A stretch of 64,000 bases of DNA from Methylolobus aquaticus (GCA_004168015.1 SEYW01000006.1:1-64000); one strand, 5' to 3'. Shown: positions 8,548-16,774, counted from the stretch's first letter. Notes: generated by a model from the letters alone, not told the origin. Program-made: numbers and translations.

Positions 8548-9822
8548 TCAGTACCTTACGGAGCGAGCCTTGATGGTTGGCAGTAGATTGAACTGATCGC
8601 TCGTATCCACAGGATTGACCTGCGCAGTCAACATCACTACGTTCTGATCATAATTGAATATATCTTGATTTGATTGCATCGTTTTTCTGCTATAGAAAAG
8701 ACCAAAGTTCAGCCACTCCCGAAATTGATACTGACAGCCAACCGTAGCGTTGATGACTAGATCGTTTCGGCCTGCGCCCTGATTCGCTACCTGGATTACT
8801 GCCGCCGCCACCCTACCGGAGAGCCTTGAGCTCAGCGCATAGTCCCACTGAAGGATGTAATCTTCCGCGAGTATCGCGTTTCCAAAGCCCTGCGTCGGAT
8901 AAATTGATCGGTCAGTCTGGAAGGTGATGGTTGAGTATTGCTTCGGATGCCATGACGCCTCCGCGTGCCAGGTAAACCCGGAAAAATCCGAAAAGTAATT
9001 CTGATCGAAGTCGTTTAAGAGATACCCGATTTGAATATTCGTCGCCACTTTTCCGGTAGGCTTCCATTCGACACCGGCTAATGCGCTTCCGATGTTTGAG
9101 CTGAAATCGGTTTCACCCTGACCATTTGGGTATGCACGGCGGATATATAGCGCGTCAAATAGAAGCGCTGTTTTGGAACTTGCACGGGCCGTCAGCCTTG
9201 GATTAAATCGGTAGTCATCGCGATCGAACTTTGCAGTCCGTTCGAGATTATTAAGGAACTCGATGCGATAAAACTCAAATGGTATTTCGAGGTGGCCGCG
9301 TGCGCCCTCCGAACCGTAATTCATCACACTGCCGAAGGTGTACGATCTAAAGCGATCAGGCTCCTCCAAGGTTATAGGTATTAGCCCCTGCGTGAAAAAC
9401 GTGCCTAGAGGGTAATGTGAATAATCAAAGGCGCCGTACGTCCTCATGCTGAGCTTGCCGGAGAGTTGCGCACCAATACCCGCATTCACGTTTCTATCTG
9501 TAAAGTCATTCTTTTCGGCTTCCCAATAGGTCCAGTTCCTTGCGCCACCCGTGATGCCGGCGCTCACACCGCCTTTATTGAACCCTAGAGCGAGCTTCGG
9601 GCTTACCACCGTTACCCATGACGCAACTTTGTTGAGGTTATTCCAGAAAACGTTGTCGTTATATTGTTGCGAAACCGACAAAGCTGGCTCTAGTGCAACG
9701 TGCCCCCAACGCAGCTCGAGTAGCCCGGTCGGTTCGCTCGGCTCGACGCCAAGGGCAACCCCGGTAAAGAGGGCACTAGCAAGAAAGAGCTTGATCCCCA
9801 AGCAATCCGGACCGGCTGGCAT
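8548..9822 (-). CDS. Outer-membrane beta-barrel protein of the EPS cluster
   Basis: A 424-residue protein with a hydrophobic signal-like segment (IKLFLASALFTGVALG) and then alternating polar/aromatic strands typical of a beta-barrel. An early PALSVSQQYNDNVFWN segment resembles the opening strand of barrel proteins found in EPS and exosortase-linked loci. Repeated aromatic strand ends (TYWEAEKNDF, YSHYPLGTFF, GLFYSRKTM) support this. It probably forms or assists an outer-membrane conduit for the polymer with the short Wza-like protein. The start is uncertain: ATG 9822 lacks a clear ribosome-binding site, and an in-frame TTG lies 7 codons in. No enzymatic motif is visible. Confidence 0.72.
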   Translation of the reverse strand: MPAGPDCLGIKLFLASALFTGVALGVEPSEPTGLLELRWGHVALEPALSVSQQYNDNVFWNNLNKVASWVTVVSPKLALGFNKGGVSAGITGGARNWTYWEAEKNDFTDRNVNAGIGAQLSGKLSMRTYGAFDYSHYPLGTFFTQGLIPITLEEPDRFRSYTFGSVMNYGSEGARGHLEIPFEFYRIEFLNNLERTAKFDRDDYRFNPRLTARASSKTALLFDALYIRRAYPNGQGETDFSSNIGSALAGVEWKPTGKVATNIQIGYLLNDFDQNYFSDFSGFTWHAEASWHPKQYSTITFQTDRSIYPTQGFGNAILAEDYILQWDYALSSRLSGRVAAAVIQVANQGAGRNDLVINATVGCQYQFREWLNFGLFYSRKTMQSNQDIFNYDQNVVMLTAQVNPVDTSDQFNLLPTIKARSVRY

Positions 9823-10009
9823 TGTCGGACGGCGCTTCAGTGTGCTTCGTTCCCTTTAGGCCGCACTATGGCCCAAACGGCGAAACTGGCAAGTCCAGAC
9901 CGCACTCCAGTGGTTCGAGCGACACCGCGCTAAGGTCGAGCGACGTCCGGCTGCCACCGCCCGGAAAGCGCACACCCTCCGCTTGCCTTTACCTGGAACG
10001 CGGTTTGCC

Positions 10010-11149
10010 TTACACACAGCCCGCGTTCACTACAGAAGGCGTTCTGGCATCGCCCTGAAAGTACAACCGCTCGTAATCGGAAATCAGACGGTCAGGACTG
10101 AACCGCACCAAGCCAAGCTCCCTAGCCCTGCTCCCGAGCTCATCGCGCAGTTCCGAGGAGGCACAGAGATTAGCTACTTTCTCCAGCATAATGCCCTCAT
10201 TTTTTGCGATATAACCGGTAGTTCCATCAGAGACTACATCTCGATTACCCACCACATCCGTAACGACTGCAGGAACACCCGCGACCTGCGCTTCGATTAA
10301 GGCAATGGGCATACCTTCCATCCCGGAGGTCTGTAGGTAGATGTCTGCACGCGCGACCTTCTGGAGGGCATCGTCCGGTGATAGCCAGCCCGTGACTGCG
10401 ACTCCTGCATCAAGCAGCACCTCTCTACCTACATCTCCGTCACCTATCCAGGTGAAGGTCGCCCGCGGGAACCTTGGGCTCAGTTCCCGAGCCACCCTAG
10501 CAAACACCCAAGGCTTCTTCTGCAAAGACAGTCGGCCAGATGTCACGATTTCTATCCCGTCGGTCTGGCTTCCCGGTCTTCTGGGCACCTGCGAAACGTC
10601 AACCGCGTTCTCCACGAGCGCCAACGCACTGGGCTGCAGTAGACGCTTCGCCGCAACATACTCGCTCTGGGAACACGCTACGATCGTTCCGCCGAATCGG
10701 GCACCAACGAACTCAAGCGCATGGTAAATATGCCTTGAGATAAACGCCATTTCGGGGTTGAGGAACGCAAGGCCGCGCGGCGAGTAGAACACCCTTGACT
10801 GTTGTCTCGCGATGAGGGCTGCGAGCCTGCCTAGAAACCCGGCTTTCGAGCTATGAAGATGAACAATATCCGGGCCTTGGTCCTTTATGAACCTAACCAA
10901 ACTCAACAGGCTTCGGATGTCTGTGACCGATATTTCTCTCTGAAGCGGTAACGGATACAGTTTAACCGCGTTCCGCAGGAACTGCTGTGCGTGCTCAGGT
11001 GTCTCCGCCCGCCGGGAATAGCCTATGGAAACGTCGTGGCCCAAGTCAGAAAGTCGATTGCACAAGAGCGTTATTGATCGGAAGGAGCCGGCTCCAAAAC
11101 ATTCGGTGATGTGAAGAATACGCGCCAACAGCTTTACCCCTAAACTCAA
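10010..11149 (-). CDS. Glycosyltransferase family 4 protein
   Basis: A 379-residue GT-B fold enzyme. The N-terminal domain begins ILHITECFGAGSFRSITLLC. The C-terminal domain carries VTSGRLSLQKKPWVFARVA and TWIGDGDVG, then the donor-binding EGMPIALIEAQVAGVPAVVT motif with the two glutamates of the GT4 EX7E pattern. It should add a sugar to the lipid-linked EPS repeat unit at the cytoplasmic face. Start choice is unclear: TTG 11149 has no ribosome-binding site, whereas TTG 11128 is preceded by AGGGG. It follows the next GT4 gene after 27 bases. Donor and linkage cannot be read from sequence. Confidence 0.85.
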   Translation of the reverse strand: MSLGVKLLARILHITECFGAGSFRSITLLCNRLSDLGHDVSIGYSRRAETPEHAQQFLRNAVKLYPLPLQREISVTDIRSLLSLVRFIKDQGPDIVHLHSSKAGFLGRLAALIARQQSRVFYSPRGLAFLNPEMAFISRHIYHALEFVGARFGGTIVACSQSEYVAAKRLLQPSALALVENAVDVSQVPRRPGSQTDGIEIVTSGRLSLQKKPWVFARVARELSPRFPRATFTWIGDGDVGREVLLDAGVAVTGWLSPDDALQKVARADIYLQTSGMEGMPIALIEAQVAGVPAVVTDVVGNRDVVSDGTTGYIAKNEGIMLEKVANLCASSELRDELGSRARELGLVRFSPDRLISDYERLYFQGDARTPSVVNAGCV

Positions 11150-11176
11150 GGTGCTTGGAAATCGTGAGCAATCAGC

Positions 11177-12322
11177 TCAAACACGGCTGCCTCTCCTCGG
11201 GCGATCAAACACTTCCCGACCGAGAGCCGAAACCGTGGCCGGCTTATATTCCTCTCGTATAAGCTGCGAGGCCTGGGTGCCAAGCTTCTGTCGTTTGTCC
11301 ATATCGGCCACCATTTCCGTGATCGCTCGTCTGAGGCCTTGCACGTCACCTGGCTGAACGCTTTTTATGTTCACACCATCCTTGGCGTAGTCCCTAACCC
11401 CACCCACTAAAGTCGCAATCACGGGAAGGCCGACCAACATTGCCTCGGCAACGACGATGCAGAACCCTTCCATGTCGCTGAAATTCACGAAAAGGTCATA
11501 TCGTGATGCCTCCACGTACCATTGCTCTCGATAGCCTAAAAGACAAACATTCTTCTCCAATCCTCGCGCGCGTATCTCGCTCTCCAATAGCGGGGTTTCC
11601 GGCCCGTCACCGAACAAGTCGAACGACAAATCGTAGCCCTCAGACCTCAATTCACCTATGACGCCGATGACGTCGCCAAAGCGTTTACGTTGGACTAATC
11701 TCCCGCAACCAACGATTCGTATTGGCTTACCGAGCCGATAGTCTGTTTTTTGGGCAACATCGAAATCCGCGCAAAATAACGGCACGACCCGTTCGAGTCG
11801 CTTCCCGTTGTCCACAAAGTACCTCTCCGTGGCACGGAGCGTTTCCCTCGCGTCGGCCCAAATCTCATCGACCCGCGGCGAAAGCATTTTTAGCAGCGCT
11901 CCGTACAGCCACTCAAATTTTGCGGCACGGTATTTAGCGATGTGCTCAAAAGCGATACACCGTATTTTTGGAAAAGCGGTCAGAACGATTCGTCCAACAA
12001 CGTTTGCCTGCTTTAATGACAAAACGACGAAATGGGGTTGCTCCGCCGCCAACCACCGCGTCAACTCGAACGCACCCTTAAGCAAATGTGATGTTCTCAA
12101 CTGTTCATCATCATTTACGACCTTAACCTCTGCCACATCCGCCGCTTTCGTTATGCGGGTGATTAACGTCCCTCGGCCCTTGCAAAAGGCGAAAACACTG
12201 AAGTCCACGGTCGAAAAGAAACCGGCGTCCAGCAGAGTCAAAAGGCCATGTTCCGCGCCGCCTGGATCAAAGCTGTTGACGACCCACAATACCTTTGCTC
12301 GCAAATCCGCCTCCACAATCAC
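11177..12322 (-). CDS. Glycosyltransferase family 4 protein
   Basis: A 381-residue GT-B protein with N-terminal KVLWVVNSFDPGGAEHGLLT, the glycine-rich acceptor-side loop common in GT4. The C-terminal domain has VGCGRLVQRKRFGDVIGVI, FDLFGDGPETPLLE and EGFCIVVAEAMLVGLPVIAT, which holds the catalytic-domain glutamates. It is expected to extend the EPS repeat unit. The frame opens with GTG 12322, but a GGAGG within the frame stands 5 bases before a TTG at 12304, so the protein may start there. It is the second of two adjacent GT4 genes; with the priming transferase this suggests at least a three-sugar repeat. Confidence 0.85.
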   Translation of the reverse strand: MIVEADLRAKVLWVVNSFDPGGAEHGLLTLLDAGFFSTVDFSVFAFCKGRGTLITRITKAADVAEVKVVNDDEQLRTSHLLKGAFELTRWLAAEQPHFVVLSLKQANVVGRIVLTAFPKIRCIAFEHIAKYRAAKFEWLYGALLKMLSPRVDEIWADARETLRATERYFVDNGKRLERVVPLFCADFDVAQKTDYRLGKPIRIVGCGRLVQRKRFGDVIGVIGELRSEGYDLSFDLFGDGPETPLLESEIRARGLEKNVCLLGYREQWYVEASRYDLFVNFSDMEGFCIVVAEAMLVGLPVIATLVGGVRDYAKDGVNIKSVQPGDVQGLRRAITEMVADMDKRQKLGTQASQLIREEYKPATVSALGREVFDRPRRGSRV

Positions 12323-12478
12323 CTATCGCAGTCTCTACGAACAGTGAGCCGCGCCTAACGACACGAAACCACATGCATTTCCCGCGTCCTAAACAGTCTT
12401 CCCTAAGCGCAAAACGTGAGGTCCGGGTACAAGATGGCGACCGCGTCCCTAACTAGCGCTCTAAATCTAACGAAATAG

Positions 12479-13768
12479 TCACAGCGCCGCCGCCTCGGTG
12501 CGCATAAGCGAGCTACCGGGATGCGCCCCCCCTTTCCGGAGAGTGGACAAGATATCCGGCGCAAGGGCGATCAACGTTAGCGTGACCAGACTTCTCGATC
12601 CCGATGCCTCTACACCAAGGAACAATGCGAGAGGAAGGTAGAATACGGCAAGCATCAGAAGACTTGAACGACGATCCAATAGATGATGCCTATTGAGGAG
12701 AGACATCTGTTTCAAAGCCCTTAAAACCGACGTCACCCACACAAACGCGTAAGTCACAAGCCCAACGATACCGTTTTCGACCATTATCCTGAAGAACTCA
12801 TTATGAATACCGAGGGACAGGAATTCAGGTAGATAGTGAAATCGACTCTTCAGATCGCTTTGGTATCCGTTCGTTCCGACACCAAACAACGGCGACTTCA
12901 GAAAAAAACTCTTGCCCTGCTCGAATGCGAATAGCCGCTGGGCGTTACTATGATATTCAGGGTTCGCCTCCCAGATGGATAGCTGGTAAGGGTCCGGCCT
13001 GCTCTCGGCCAGCGGAGAAAATATTGAGTGCAACTGCTTGCCCAAATAACCCGAGTCGGGCGGCGCCAATGCGAGCGCCGAGGCCACCACCCCCCCCCCA
13101 ATCACCGATCCAACTAGAACCGGCTTGATTCGGCCCCGCGTCAACAGCAACACGCTCAGAATAAAAAATGATATCAGGGCCTTGCGTTCACCCGAGAGAA
13201 AAACCAGCACCCCAAAACCGAGCCACACCAGCCATGCCGAATGCCGTCCTCGGAGCCAGTTGCGCTTGTCTGGGGGCGTCAACATTACAACCGAAAGAAT
13301 GATGGGCAACAAGATAAATGTATGTTTCGGGTCGTTGAGTCGCTTCCATCCGATAAAGAACCCATTACTTATGTGCCACCAGATATTGTACAAGGTTAAT
13401 ACCCACATCCCAAGGAATAGTGTCCTCGAAAACACCGAGAGCACAAATCTATCTAGGGAAATAGCCAGGGTTAAGGCAAAACACGACACGATGAGGACCT
13501 GTACCGCTTCTCTTAGCCCATTTGTCATGTCTATCGAGAATGCCGATACGACATGGACGAAAAAGAATGGAAGTAGCGTCAGAATCCCGATTGGCAGAAG
13601 GATATGTCGGCGGACACACGCAAGGGCAAACGCGAAGAGGAAACCAATCGCAGTAATGGCATCAAAGGGGCGAAGCGTTATTACGCCGACTTTCAGTTTC
13701 AATCCGATCAATAAGGACAGGAGATTCAAAGCGAGGAAGCTACTCATTTTCCCCGACGGGGTAATCAC
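12479..13768 (-). CDS. O-antigen ligase/polymerase family membrane protein (Wzy-like)
   Basis: A 429-residue protein with about 10-12 hydrophobic helices and a large periplasmic loop. It contains GFGVLVFLSGERKALISFFIL, the S-G-x-R-x-x-x region of the Wzy_C/WaaL family. It also has SPLFGVGTNGYQSDLKSRF and SLGIHNEFFRIMVENGIVGL, the conserved H-N-x-x-x-x-x-x-x-E-x-G block. The likely role is polymerising repeat units in the periplasm. The frame opens at GTG 13768; an ATG 7 codons in (MSSFLALN) is a plausible real start. In a cluster with a flippase and copolymerase, a polymerase role is more likely than lipopolysaccharide ligase. Confidence 0.8.
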   Translation of the reverse strand: MITPSGKMSSFLALNLLSLLIGLKLKVGVITLRPFDAITAIGFLFAFALACVRRHILLPIGILTLLPFFFVHVVSAFSIDMTNGLREAVQVLIVSCFALTLAISLDRFVLSVFSRTLFLGMWVLTLYNIWWHISNGFFIGWKRLNDPKHTFILLPIILSVVMLTPPDKRNWLRGRHSAWLVWLGFGVLVFLSGERKALISFFILSVLLLTRGRIKPVLVGSVIGGGVVASALALAPPDSGYLGKQLHSIFSPLAESRPDPYQLSIWEANPEYHSNAQRLFAFEQGKSFFLKSPLFGVGTNGYQSDLKSRFHYLPEFLSLGIHNEFFRIMVENGIVGLVTYAFVWVTSVLRALKQMSLLNRHHLLDRRSSLLMLAVFYLPLALFLGVEASGSRSLVTLTLIALAPDILSTLRKGGAHPGSSLMRTEAAAL

Positions 13769-14110
13769 TGTGTCGAAGGAAACTATGCGGGCACAGCGCG
13801 TGGCTTACGTTCTTTCTAAACCAGGGGTTTATTGAAACTAGCGAGAACTGATAGCGCATTGACTGTGCAGAGCGCCGATTCACGAGTTTGCTCTCCACTG
13901 AGGCTGAACTGTTCTCATACACGCTCAGGCTCTGGACTCATACAAGGCATACTCTCTTGAAAACCTGCGATAGAAATGCGCTTCACCGAACACTCCGGCA
14001 ATTGCGTTGGGAATGCACCCAAGAGGACTCTCCCTGGCTGCCTTCAATAACGAAGAGGTACACCCCTTTTTCCTGATTCCTTGTTTCGCGGGCCATAGGA
14101 AGAACAAGCT
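13769..14110. other. 342-base gap between wcaJ and the polymerase gene
   Basis: The stretch separates the GC-richer wcaJ gene from the AT-richer block. I see no intact gene. A 60-codon minus-strand frame resembling part of an AraC-type DNA-binding domain lies here and is listed separately. No clear terminator or promoter was recognised. Confidence 0.4.
13925..14107 (-). pseudogene. Possible AraC-type helix-turn-helix fragment
   Basis: A 60-codon frame includes AIAGVFGEAHFYRRFSREY. This resembles the second helix-turn-helix of AraC-family regulators, where the usual pattern is I-A-x-x-x-G-F-x-x-x-S-H-F-x-R-x-F-x-x-x-x-G. The rest of such a regulator is missing. No ribosome-binding site is evident and the frame ends shortly after. 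If real, it is a leftover of a regulator lost when the EPS block was rearranged. The similarity is short and judged by eye, so chance is quite possible. Confidence 0.22.
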
Positions 14111-15541
14111 CTAGTAGGCGTTCTTGTGGACCATGCCCTTAAAAACCGTCTTGAACGCAATCCACAAATCGAACCAGACCGACCAATTCTGGATGTAGTA
14201 GAGATCATGTTCGATACGCTTTTCAAGATCCGTGTCTCCGCGCCACCCATTGACCTGCGCCCAGCCCGTAATGCCCGCCTTCACCATGTGTTTCTTCATG
14301 TAATCGGGGATCTCATCCTTAAACTGATTGACGAATTGCGGCCGCTCAGGGCGCGGACCAACGATAGACATGTCCCCTTTCAGTACGTTGATGAACTGCG
14401 GCAATTCGTCCAGGCTGGTCTTCCTGAGCCAGGCACCAAACGGTGTGGCGCGAGATTCTCCGGGCTTCGCCCACTGGGCTCCGGTCTTGGCCTCGGCATC
14501 CACGGGCATCGAGCGGAACTTCAGCATCATGAAGTTGTGGTTGTTCCAGCCGACCCGCTCCTGGCGATAGAACACCGGTCCCGGCGAGCTTAGCTTAACG
14601 CCCAGAGCGATTAGTAACATGACAGGACTGAGAAAAATCAGAAACAGAAGGGCCAAGGTTCGGTCCTCGAATTCCTTTAAATAGCGGTTCACCCCGTGAA
14701 TGGGGGTCACAGAGATGTCGAGGGTGGGGATTCCGGCCACATTGTTCAGGGCGAGGAAGCCATTACCCGTGTCGAAGGCGAAGCAGTCGATCAGGAAGCG
14801 GATGCTCACTGTCTCGTGCCGGAGCACGTGCAGGATCTGCTTCACCCGGCCTTCCCCCCGCAAGGGGTAACCCACCCAGACCTGCGCGACGCGTTTATCC
14901 GACACAATCTCCTTCAGGTCGGTGATCGCGCCCAACCTCGGCAGGGTCACGTTCTGGACCTCGGGCCGGAGCGCCACGCGGTCATCGACGTATCCAATCA
15001 CGCTCATCGCGAACCACGGTGAGCTATTGATGCGCTCTGCGGCCGTGACAGCCATCTGACTCAAACCGGCGATCACGATCCGCCGTTGCGGCCAGCCCTT
15101 GTTTAGCAGCCATCGGCACATGAGCTTGGAACCGAACCGCGCCAGGATCAGCAGCACGATACTGAGGGGCGCCCACAGGGCGATCAGGTGCAGGTTCGAC
15201 GTCAACGAGAATTCCGGAACCCACACGTCCAGAACGAAGACCAGGGCGGCGACCGCCGCGCCCACGGCCAAAACTAGAAGGCGAACCTGCGTCCTCAGGG
15301 AACGCACGTTTTGGGGGCGATAGAGCTGCCCCAATTCGAAGAACAGAATGACGATAAGCGTACCGATCGTTGTCGTCAAACGGTAATGCGGGTCGAGTGC
15401 CAGATCAGCCCGCAGGACAAAGAAGGTAATTACGCCTGCTAGCGTCAACGCGATCAGGTCGATCACGCGCAGGACGATTAGAATACTATGGGGATGCTCC
15501 TTCAACAGAGGCTTGTTCGCGCTTTCTACGGATTCATCCAT
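14111..15541 (-). CDS. wcaJ: Undecaprenyl-phosphate sugar-1-phosphate transferase (priming enzyme, WcaJ type)
   Basis: A 476-residue membrane protein with four N-terminal helices, a CoA-binding-like middle domain and a fifth helix (LALLFLIFLSPVMLLIALGVK). The C-terminal bacterial sugar transferase domain has KFRSMPVDAEAKTG, RKTSLDELPQFINVLKGDMS, IVGPRPERPQFV and GITGWAQVNGWRGDTD. This is the polyprenyl glycosylphosphotransferase family. It loads the first sugar-1-phosphate, usually glucose, on undecaprenyl phosphate. ATG 15541 has AGGAG 7 bases upstream. It is the first gene of the EPS cluster and faces the long region with dyads, from which the cluster is probably transcribed. Its base composition is nearer to the housekeeping genes than to the rest of the cluster. 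Confidence 0.92.
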   Translation of the reverse strand: MDESVESANKPLLKEHPHSILIVLRVIDLIALTLAGVITFFVLRADLALDPHYRLTTTIGTLIVILFFELGQLYRPQNVRSLRTQVRLLVLAVGAAVAALVFVLDVWVPEFSLTSNLHLIALWAPLSIVLLILARFGSKLMCRWLLNKGWPQRRIVIAGLSQMAVTAAERINSSPWFAMSVIGYVDDRVALRPEVQNVTLPRLGAITDLKEIVSDKRVAQVWVGYPLRGEGRVKQILHVLRHETVSIRFLIDCFAFDTGNGFLALNNVAGIPTLDISVTPIHGVNRYLKEFEDRTLALLFLIFLSPVMLLIALGVKLSSPGPVFYRQERVGWNNHNFMMLKFRSMPVDAEAKTGAQWAKPGESRATPFGAWLRKTSLDELPQFINVLKGDMSIVGPRPERPQFVNQFKDEIPDYMKKHMVKAGITGWAQVNGWRGDTDLEKRIEHDLYYIQNWSVWFDLWIAFKTVFKGMVHKNAY

Positions 15542-15572
15542 ACGCTACTCCTGCCCCGCTAGGGCTCCTTAA

Positions 15573-15589
15573 GTTGCCCTTCTGGCAAC
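15573..15589. repeat. Inverted repeat in the wcaJ leader
   Basis: GTTGCC-CTTCT-GGCAAC forms a perfect 6-bp stem with a 5-base loop, 32-48 bases upstream of the wcaJ start codon. It may be an operator or a hairpin in the 5' untranslated RNA. Confidence 0.4.
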
Positions 15590-15990
15590 CCGCAAATTAG
15601 GTGATTCTGTTTCTCAGCCTTCCACGTAAAAGCACCACGTGGTCACAGTATCTCTGTTTTATCGCCGGCCTCGCGGCTCACTGGCGAGCCCTGGTCCGGA
15701 CCGATCATGTCATTCATTTTTTTGTTGTCCCTAATCGTGGCATTGTCCGCCACCGGCTCCCAGCCGGCATCAAGGCAGCTGAATGTCGACTGCCCAGCGC
15801 GTCCCCTAGCCGGTGCTCAATTCCTTGCCCGCTCTCCACTGCGAGGCCGCTGCCAAAAAGCCCTCAGCGGTACCGGAAGGCAGCGCTTGGGTCTGACGTA
15901 TAAGCCGACGCTGACCTCGCTCCGCGCCCGGGTCCCTGGCAGGCACTCACTGGTGATGCCGGATTCCCTGGAAACAGCTTTTACTATCTT

Positions 15991-16010
15991 CCTAGGTGTT
16001 TTTACCTAGG
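15991..16010. promoter_or_regulatory. Dyad element A (CTACGT family, variant)
   Basis: CCTAGGTGTTTTTACCTAGG has two perfect 7-base arms around GTTTTT. It shares the exact centre with elements B-D. The arms differ from those at one paired position (C to G in the left arm, G to C in the right), so the symmetry is kept. It lies about 450 bases upstream of wcaJ. It could be an operator or a hairpin. Confidence 0.55.
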
Positions 16011-16080
16011 ACCGATGTTATTCGCTGCCCGGAAACACGGTCAACGCGCGTGGCGGATTGTTTCACAGATCGAGCAGAAA

Positions 16081-16098
16081 CTACGTGTTTCTACGTAG
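16081..16098. promoter_or_regulatory. Dyad element B (CTACGT-GTTTCT-ACGTAG)
   Basis: CTACGTGTTTCTACGTAG has perfect 6-base arms and a 6-base centre. It lies 4 bases before element C, giving a tandem pair as expected for cooperative regulator binding. It is about 540 bases upstream of wcaJ. Confidence 0.6.
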
Positions 16099-16102
16099 TC
16101 CA

Positions 16103-16120
16103 CTACGTGTTTTTACGTAG
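16103..16120. promoter_or_regulatory. Dyad element C (CTACGT-GTTTTT-ACGTAG)
   Basis: CTACGTGTTTTTACGTAG is a perfect 6-base inverted repeat around GTTTTT. Seventeen of its 18 bases recur on the opposite strand upstream of the hybrid kinase gene at 29.8 kb. The arrangement resembles operators of response regulators with NarL/FixJ-type helix-turn-helix domains; that comparison is inference. Confidence 0.62.
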
Positions 16121-16632
16121 CGCGATACTCCTCAGTGACCCATTTTCGTGCGCTTATTTCATAGTATTTAACGCGTTGTTTACATGAGCCGCCAAAACCC
16201 GGCGTGATAAGAGGAAAATATCGTTTAATAAGGCCAGATTATTAGGGCAGGCCTGCATAGATTCGGCTAGAAGATCCATGGCGAGCACTGCGTTCTTGAA
16301 CACGTCCACCGCACGGCCACGACCTGCCGGGTGTAATTAGGAAAATCCTTGCGCCTCCTCCCGCGGGGTCGCTGCGGGGAAAGGCGGACTGCTGATGCCA
16401 GCTCCTGGCGCTAAACGATTGCCACCACAGTTAGGCGGCGGGGGCTGAACACCGCATGCAGTCCACTGGCGAACGCGGCAAGGGGGGAGAAATTGGCGGT
16501 AGGGCGGGCAGCTGTAATTCAGCTCCCATGGCTGCGGCTTTACCCACAGGCAACATGCGATTTGACGGAACGGCGCTCAGGCGGCCAGTCACCGAGCGTC
16601 TGGAACGCAATTAGGAACAGAGGGTTAAGAAA

Positions 16633-16650
16633 TTGGCACGCCCACTGCTT
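16633..16650 (+). promoter_or_regulatory. Sigma-54 (RpoN) type promoter
   Basis: TTGGCACGCCCACTGCTT matches the sigma-54 consensus TGGCACG-N4-TTGC at all but one core position. The invariant GG and GC are separated by exactly 10 bases (GG 16635-16636, GC 16647-16648). Transcription would start near 16659 on the plus strand. No enhancer-binding regulator gene is in the window. Confidence 0.62.
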
Positions 16651-16658
16651 TATAGAGG

Positions 16659-16774
16659 GTGCATAACCTCTTCGATGCGCTTCTCACCGGGACCTTGCGC
16701 GAGGCCCACTCTGAAAGGCGTCTTCGGCTTTCGCGCCGACGGCGGCTTTCCGGGGTTCCGGTGATCTTTTTTTT
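16659..16774 (+). ncRNA. Putative sigma-54-dependent small RNA, about 115 nt
   Basis: The interval runs from the expected start of the sigma-54 promoter to a run of eight Ts. It has no plausible reading frame. Near the 5' end GTGCAT (16659-16664 region) can pair with ATGCGC, leaving a loop containing AACCTC, an anti-Shine-Dalgarno-like sequence that could base-pair with messenger RNAs. A local hairpin TCGGC-TTTCGC-GCCGA lies at 16724-16739. It ends in a GC-rich stem followed by Ts. Plus-strand transcription here leads to no gene, since the next gene (17008-17709) is on the minus strand. A free-standing regulatory RNA is therefore the simplest reading. I do not recognise it as a known family. 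Confidence 0.48.
16685..16774 (+). terminator. Factor-independent terminator of the putative small RNA
   Basis: CACCGGGACC (16685-16694) can pair with GGTTCCGGTG (16754-16763), with one G-T pair. ATC and then eight Ts (16767-16774) follow. A third segment, ATCACCGG at 16788-16795, can pair with CCGGTGAT instead, so two exclusive folds are possible. Confidence 0.5.

Noticed and set aside
15707-16009. 100-codon plus-strand frame with a signal-peptide-like start
   Set aside because: There is no ribosome-binding site, no domain, and the frame runs through dyad element A. The hydrophobic start alone is not enough.
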